Part shown: positions 58,201 through 64,000 of the stretch, piece by piece
Layout of the letters: every line of letters starts with the position of its first letter
Position numbering within the stretch: the stretch's first letter is position 1
Assembly (NCBI GenBank): GCA_027605045.1
Contig: JAQFWX010000145.1
Span: 1-64,000, forward strand
Source of the DNA: Phallus indusiatus
Lineage: Eukaryota; Basidiomycota; Agaricomycetes; Phallales; Phallaceae
Direction of reading: 5' to 3'
DNA length: 64,000 nt
The notes under the pieces: model-generated
What the model saw: the letters and a program-made list of their open reading frames with translations, nothing else
What the model was told of the DNA's origin: nothing
Database searches by the model: none
Program-made: the position numbers and the translations under genes

Positions 58201-60284
58201 GTACCGCACCGTCACCCAAGATTACCACTGCCAGCATATCCTCTCCGATTATTCCTAACGACAAGCTCGAGCTACCCCCGAGTCGACCCGCATCGCGACA
58301 GCAGAGGCTTGCCGATATCTTCAAGCGGAATAACGGTAGTGCGACTGACTTCGAGGAAATGAGCAACCCGTCGACGACTCCTAAGAGTCGTGTCAAGATG
58401 AGGTTAGATACGACTGATATCGCCCCTGATTTGAGCCACGATTCATTTGTGGGTCATCAATCCTCTCCATCTTCAGGTTCAACTGCAGTAAGGATGAGAA
58501 ATCCATTGCAGCAAGTCCCTTCAACGGATACCTACTTTAAACGAGATAATGAGACGAATGGAGACAACCTTGCATCTGCATCCACATCATTCTCACGACC
58601 TGCTTTATCTATCATCCCCGGTGAACCCATTCCATCTGATCGCTCTTGGACCCCTTCCGCTTGTCAAACGGATAGCAGCCTCTCGTACAAACCTTCCGAA
58701 TCCCCTGAAACGCTTATCCATCCTCCAGAACGTGCCTCAGTCTTATTGCAGCGGCTAGAGACACTTTTGTCGCGTGAACCTAACCTGCAACCGATATGGT
58801 CCTTCCTTGATGATCCACCCCGCAAATTGATCATGTCTTCTTCTGTGACACAGATTGTCGACTCGGATACTATCCGAGAACGTTTCCTCTTCCTGTTTAA
58901 TGATATCCTTGTTGTTGCCAAGCCTTTGGAGCCGACCGTTATGGCTATGGACAGATCATTTATCGTGAAGAATATCATCGATTTGCACACCGTACAGGTC
59001 ATTCCCAGTAGACGATTATCTTCCATCGGCATGCGGCATCCATTCGTGCAACAGTTTGTACGCGATTTCAACGAGAACCCGGATTTGGCCGTCGCGAATT
59101 TGCTGCAAAGTACTGGGTTGGATGACGATCAGGTTGCGCTTGGGAAGCTCTTGTTTAATACTCTCGAGTTAGACAGGGGCAAACTCGGTGCATATCTTGC
59201 CAAGAAAGCGAAAAGAACCGTTCTTCGAACGTATATCGACTGTTTTGGTTTGGCTGGTATACGCATTGACCAGGCCTTGCGAGCCTTCGCTATTACGTTG
59301 CGATTTCCTTCTGATCTCCCTGACCATGGTTTAGAACATGTTCTCAACATGTTCGCAAGCCGGTGGTTCGACGCGAATGCAAAGTTGGTGTCTTATGGTA
59401 AAGATATCGCGATGAAACTCGTTCGTATATTGGTTCACCTTGATAATCAACTGCAAAAGTCCATGAGAGTCCCACATCAAAATGGCTATCGTGACTTCGG
59501 TGCAGAGTGGGAGACCATGGTTCGCGCGGTTGACCCCAGGGGTTTACTACCTGACGAGCTCATTCAAGACATGTACTACTGTCTATGGAACAACCCTATT
59601 CATTGGGCTGCTGAATCGACGCACCGAGAACAGAATATCACTTTCAAGCGAGCGCCTCCAAACCACCTCGTGTATCGTGTTCAATCCGATCCGATAACGA
59701 TTCGTATCCAGCGACCAGATCCCCATCTCCGAATCCAACTGTTGAGCCAAGACGGACTCGTGTTCGACCCTCCGGAACTTAATTTCGCCAGGTCGACTGA
59801 GGCTGCTTTTCGAGTGACAGGGTCAAGTCTTGGTCCGAAGTCGATTATCTTTTCGCTACTCGGTCCACATGCCCCTTTCTATCAGGGTCTTCCTTACAGC
59901 AAATCGATTGCAGTTGAACGGTCCTTCATGCGAAATACATTCCAAATTGGTTTCAAAGACCCCGATGGCTCGAAACGACGATATATGTTTTCAACGGAAG
60001 ATGCGGTAGTGTGCAATCAATATATGATGAACGTTCAACCACCGCGATACACACCACTCAGGCAGTCCGATGACGATATTGGCTATAGGATGGCTGAAGC
60101 TCAAAAGGCTGCGAAAGCGTTGTCCCTAAGAGTTTTGCGGGAAGCCTTATCCGAGAAAATTAGCGGACATAACTTGATCTTGATATGCAAGCAGAATTCG
60201 CTAATAGCTTCCATCTTACCAAGTGTAACATCGGTGAGTATTTCTCATTTACAGCTGAAGTTATTTGTACAATTGAACTCATAA
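55248..60284 (+). CDS. Large Sec7-domain (Arf-GEF type) protein with PH domain
   Basis: Two exons: 55248-56988 and 57061-60284, total 4965 nt and about 1654 aa. The last codons are uncertain because a GTGAGT donor at 60234 could lead to another 3' exon. The first ~1100 residues are Ser/Pro-rich and disordered, with poly-Q (near 56393-56430), Pro runs, basic KRKRRSRSR and acidic GEGEGEEEEEEE stretches. A PH-like strand block follows (PPRKLIMSSSVTQIVD, FLFLFNDILVVAKP), then a Sec7 domain (about 1235-1410: QQFVRDFNENPDLAVANLL, LRTYIDCFGLAGIRIDQALR, ALRAFAITLRFPSD) and a C-terminal PH domain (VYRVQSDPITIRIQRP to EDAVVCNQYMMNV). In place of the usual PGE of the catalytic glutamate finger it reads PSD. 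Confidence 0.85.
56393..56432 (+). repeat. CAG/CAA repeat (poly-Gln tract)
   Basis: A mixed CAA/CAG run encoding about ten glutamines inside the disordered N-terminal region of the Sec7 protein. Confidence 0.85.
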
Positions 60285-60803
60285 CCACCCTCATAAGATA
60301 TCGTGAATATGAATCACGAAGAACATCCTTTATGACGTCCCACCCCCTTCATTCGTTGTCATTGATGCTGTATGTTATAAATCCTTTCCCGTCAACTCGC
60401 ATCCATCTTTATCTCAAATTTTCTTAGTTCTTTGTTTGTATCTTAGAAATCCATCACTCATCCACATTGCAATACCATTTCTTCTTCGTTATCCAATCAT
60501 CAATTACCTTCATCATGTTTTTTTTCGATTCCCTTTCTGTCCTAACAGTGTCATTTGTATCTAGTTTCTCATTTCACGCTATGGTCTTGATTTCTTTTAG
60601 TTGGCCTTGAGAAGTCACATTGACAACGCTCAATTTTCAATGTTAGTGTGCTTCTTGAGGAATAATTTATACCACTTAATAGGATAATGTGATTATATAT
60701 GTTCCTTTCCGAATATACCACACCTCATTTTGCATAAAAACATTAAATGACTGTTTAAGGTATGTATGAATACTATCTGGGCGAGATGCCTGTGATTTAA
60801 TTC
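60285..60803. other. Convergent intergenic region
   Basis: About 520 nt between the Sec7 gene and the BTB gene, T-rich on the plus strand. It is likely 3' UTRs and possibly a small final exon of the Sec7 gene. Nothing else seen. Confidence 0.4.
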
Positions 60804-63028
60804 TTATGGTCGTTTGACTCGGGTTACAATCTCCGGTCTGAGAGAACAATATAGAAAGTGGCGTCGTGGACCTGTTGCTGCGCCAGGAACCCTAGGTGTC
60901 GTCGTATCTGTGCCACTACCACGAACGCCTAGGCTGAACATTCGGTCGAAAACTGGGTAAATCGTTAATTTTATGTAAAGATAGACGTAAAAAAATAGCA
61001 TACGTGTAGCAATGAATGCCTTGGCCGTTGTTTGACACGCCAGATGGGTCAATAAAAGAGGGGGGTTAACGCCTTCTAAGGTGCGAAGGAAACGGTAAAC
61101 CATGCTTGGTTGACATGGACCTACGTTGTGCAAGAGTGGATGGAGTATGAAAAGGGGAAGGCGATTGGCCAAATGAAAACTTACCAAACCGAAATACGGT
61201 CTGATACGCCTGTTTCCACTTTTCATCCAGCAGCCGAGCACATGTAGGGGGATCGGGACACGTGGAGCACTGCACGAGAGGGAAAAAAGTTTGGGGGTTG
61301 TTGATAAGAAAACGCGAGAAACAGGGTGTTTGAAAACAACGCACACATTGATACTCTTTGGCAATATTTGTAAGGCCGAGTTTGAGAACTCTTTCCAAGA
61401 ACCAATTTCGTCTGCGTAATTGATTCATACATGAGGAATGATTAATGACGGGAAATGAAAGGAATAAAATTAAACACCTCTTTTCAAGTTTCAACAAACT
61501 TTCTTGTGATAAGGTTTGAATTTCTGAATCCGACCTGAAATCACCTTTCAGCTGACCTGATATTGACGGGTATTTTTGGTTATTCTTACCAGCCACCGGG
61601 ATTATCTAAAACAAATCTACTACTTTCCTTATACAGCTCTTCTTCGTCAAATAGTTCGGCGATACGCATCGCTTTGATAGGCCTTCCAGCCGCGTGCGTG
61701 AGTAGGAAATCTAGACATGCTTTTTGCAACGACGGAACCACCAGTTTATGCGAGATATTCATTCTAAACGAAAATATCGGTCAGGCTCAGAACCACCACC
61801 CTTTCATGGCATTTAAGAATCAACATACAAGCCTTCAACATTATTCCTTTCACCAGCATTGTAAGAAACGAGAAAATTTAAGAAATGTAGTAGAAAATTA
61901 CCATGTGATGGTGCAGTCTAAACTATGGGTCATTGAGAATTGTGTAAATACCGGGATATATATAACTCACTGAGGATATATGAATTTTAAGAAATCGTGA
62001 AATGTGCTTGCCTTCACGAAATTTCAACAGTGACCGAAAAGACAGAAGGCGATAACTTACCTTCTCTTCTTTCAATACAATAATACCTTCAGGAACCCTT
62101 GAAGTTCGAGAACGATGAGGCTTTCCAGACTGAAGCAGTGCCTTGTCTTTGACAATTGTCTCTTTCTCCTTCTCCTTCTCCTTCCCTTTGTCCCTGTCTT
62201 TTTCTTTGCCCTTGTGTTTAGAGGCTTGACCTTGAAGTTTCTCCAAACTTCCATCCCGCGCACGTTTCTTTTTTGCTTCGTCGTCACCGATAAGGGTACT
62301 TTCATCAGCAGTGCTTATAGGACTGGCTTTGCCGTCCGATGTTTCGTCAATATCGTCCAAGTCATCGAAATCGCTGATATCGGAATCAGGAGCGGGTGCA
62401 AACGTTATACCTTCAAGGGGCTCCAAATTACTCCTGTCGGCAGGATCTGAACCTACGCGTGGTTGAGAGATGGTGAGCACGGAAGACATTGAAAGGGGAC
62501 GTCCAGTCTCGGACCAACTACAAAGACGCATGAGGGGAAAATAATTCTTCCATTGGTTAAATAAACGTACTCTCCACCAAGAGCAGCTTCAAAAAAAGGC
62601 GAGGCAAAAAGTAAAACGTCCTTATGAGCCCTAAGCAGATATATGAGCACTTTGTTGTCACCCCAGATTCTTTGGACTGACCAGAACGACGTATTTTCTA
62701 CGATTATTTTCACATTCCCAGGCCATTTTGCACATTTTGTGAAAGTTTCATCGATATCTACTTCCTCCAATTCTTCTGATGACGCGAATTCAAGGTCGGA
62801 AATTTCGGTGGAACTTGTCTCCTCGATATGCCACGGGGGTGAGCCAGATGATCTGAAGATGCCAGAGGCAGGTGCAGTCTCCACTTCAGGAGAGGAAATA
62901 CTATTAAACGATAAGATTGGGTCATGGGAAATGAAGATCCTCTTTCTTTAAACGACTCACGAGGATGATTGAGAGTGATTGGGAGAACGCGAGTTTCTGG
63001 CGATAAGAATATGAGACGGATTGGTCAT
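60804..63028 (-). CDS. BTB/POZ-domain protein
   Basis: Multi-exon gene of a basidiomycete BTB family; such proteins are adaptor candidates for cullin-3 ligases or transcription regulators. The start at 63028 (MTNPSHILIARNSRSPNHS) is followed by exon 1 at 62961-63028 and an exon entering at about 62910 with ISSPEVETAPASG. The BTB domain begins with VKIIVENTSFW and HKDVLLFASPFFEAALGGE, is interrupted by a long acidic/Lys-rich insert (DISDFDDLDDIDE; KEKDRDKGKEKEKEKE), and continues VPSLQKACLDFLLTHAAGRP, IRIAELFDEEELYKE. The C-terminal family block has CATCPDPPTCARLLDEKWKQ, FRFGRPSMVYRFLRTLEG, LLLTHLACQT, and ends GPRRHFLYCSLRPEIVTRV. Boundaries of the middle exons are approximate. Head-to-head with MIA40. 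Confidence 0.82.
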
Positions 63029-63236
63029 TGAGGAGGTTTAGAATTGTCTTGAGATCAGCAATCTATAGGTCGTTTGTTTACTTGTGAATCACAGCCACTA
63101 ACGAGTGCGGTCGTGGCTTGCAGCAGCCACGACGGCAGACGAATGAGACGTGACATTGACGGAACGGCGAACCTGCCGAAAGTCTCGGTGAGACGTAATA
63201 TGATCGCCTAGCCGAGAGAAAAAAATTACTCAGAGT
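63029..63236. promoter_or_regulatory. Bidirectional promoter BTB / MIA40
   Basis: 208 bp between divergent start codons, including an inverted CAGCCACGAC-type element near 63095-63135 (AGCCACTAACGAGTGCGG and GCAGCCACGACGG). Confidence 0.4.
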
Positions 63237-64000
63237 ATGTCGCGACAAATACTACGCTCACTACCTCTGCATCGGACTCCATACTTAAATCGAGCGTATT
63301 CGACATACAAGACGTCAGCAACGCGTAATGTGCGACTACCAACAATATTTGGCGCTGTCCTGGCAGTTGCAGGCCTTGCGGGTTGGCAACTGACATATAG
63401 CCAGAGGATTGCGTTAGATGCTCGACAAAGTACGCATTTCATTGTATCACGTATATCTTAGAGCCTTTCAAAGTTTATATATCAGTTAGGACCGTCACAT
63501 AGCTCAACGCAACTATCTGCTCATATAGACGAAAATAAAGGCACCGCTCAACTTAGAACGTCAGCCGGCACTACTGAGGAGACTAGCTCGGATTCACAGC
63601 CACAAGCAACATCACAACCTCGCCAGACTTCTTCAGAGCAATCTCATCAGCCAGATGAAGAAGAGTCTGGGGAAGGGGGAGCGTTTAATCCAGAAACTGG
63701 AGAGATAAATTGGGATTGTCCTTGTTTGGGTGGTATGGCTCATGGTCCATGTGGTCTCCAATTCCGCGAAGCCTTTTCCTGCTTTGTATTCTCTGAGCAA
63801 GAGCCTAAAGGGATTGACTGCATTGATAAATTTCGCCTGATGCAAGAGTGCTTCAGAGAGCACCCCGACGTGTATGGAGAAGGTATGCCTTTATAATTTC
63901 TAGATTAAAAAGAGTTCTCAATTCAACGTATTCGTAACTAGAACTAGCCGGAGATGATGAAACAGATGAGCCTCCTGATTCGCAACCGTCTTCGGATCCG
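63237..64000 (+). CDS. MIA40: Mitochondrial intermembrane-space import protein Mia40 (partial)
   Basis: Oxidoreductase receptor that traps and oxidises cysteine-motif proteins in the intermembrane space. Exons 63237-63429, 63490-63882 and 63942 onward; the third exon runs off the window, so the C-terminus is missing. The N-terminus is a presequence ([19 protein letters not shown]) followed by a membrane anchor ([17 protein letters not shown]), as in fungal, not animal, Mia40. The catalytic CPC is in [10 protein letters not shown]. The twin CX9C core is complete: [11 protein letters not shown] and [11 protein letters not shown]. The acidic linker and tail are typical. Intron 1 uses the acceptor at 63487-63489 (TTAG); a nearer CAG would place an immediate stop. 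Confidence 0.95.

Noticed and set aside
1..64000. CRISPR array, bacterial operons or ribosome binding sites
   Set aside because: The window is intron-rich eukaryotic DNA; no regularly spaced short repeats were seen.

Overview
The window is nuclear DNA of a filamentous basidiomycete, most likely an Agaricomycete. The evidence is very dense splicing (introns mostly 45-70 nt, exons down to 13 nt), a DASH-complex Ask1 gene, an AA9 polysaccharide monooxygenase, the basidiomycete BTB/POZ family with a CPDP-rich C-terminal half, HNH-nuclease proteins, and a fungal non-LTR retrotransposon. I cannot name the species. All exon models were built by hand from reading frame, splice consensus and family knowledge. 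Where every exon was summed, total lengths divide by three.

Layout, left to right. 0.2-5 kb: SQS1-like R3H/G-patch splicing factor (-) and sorting nexin SNX3 (+). 5.9-12 kb: an NmrA/SDR-type gene, then two tandem HNH-nuclease paralogs separated by a truncated copy of the SDR 3' end, so this is a local segmental duplication. 13-15.3 kb: an uncharacterised gene and a dead APH-like kinase. 16.2-19.5 kb: a protein kinase with a long activation-loop insertion, and the splicing factor NKAP. 19.7-22.9 kb: a mitochondrial block (uS5m, an mL45/Mba1-type protein, a CHCHD2/10-Mix17 protein). 23.1-26.8 kb: a putative PD-(D/E)XK-like protein and a 13-exon AA9 LPMO. 27.8-32.3 kb: a membrane RING protein and mitochondrial aconitase. 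32.5-40.1 kb: DASH subunit Ask1, a small secreted double-psi beta-barrel protein, and the SEA/GATOR2 subunit Mio/Sea4. 40.9-50.2 kb: one GH92 alpha-mannosidase gene split by a 5.9-kb LINE lying wholly inside an intron. 50.8-53.5 kb: a lineage-restricted small gene, its decayed copy and an unresolved stretch. 53.7-64 kb: a flavin-reductase-like protein, a large Sec7/PH protein, a BTB protein and the 5' part of MIA40, which runs off the end.

Functional links: aconitase, uS5m, mL45-like, Mix17-like and MIA40 all act in mitochondria. Mix17/CHCHD proteins carry twin CX9C motifs and are MIA40 substrates by family knowledge. The AA9 LPMO and the DPBB protein have clear secretion signals, and GH92 begins with a hydrophobic leader; these three suggest plant- or glycan-polymer handling. 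Several pairs are head-to-head with 146-234 bp between start codons (NKAP/uS5m, mL45-like/Mix17-like, aconitase/Ask1, BTB/MIA40), suggesting shared promoters.

The most striking items are the intronic LINE with a perfect 17-bp target-site duplication, the HNH duplication with reciprocal GT/GC splice donors, the Sec7 protein with an altered glutamate finger, and the microexon-rich LPMO. I noticed no tRNA, rRNA or CRISPR array, but RNA genes were not searched systematically.
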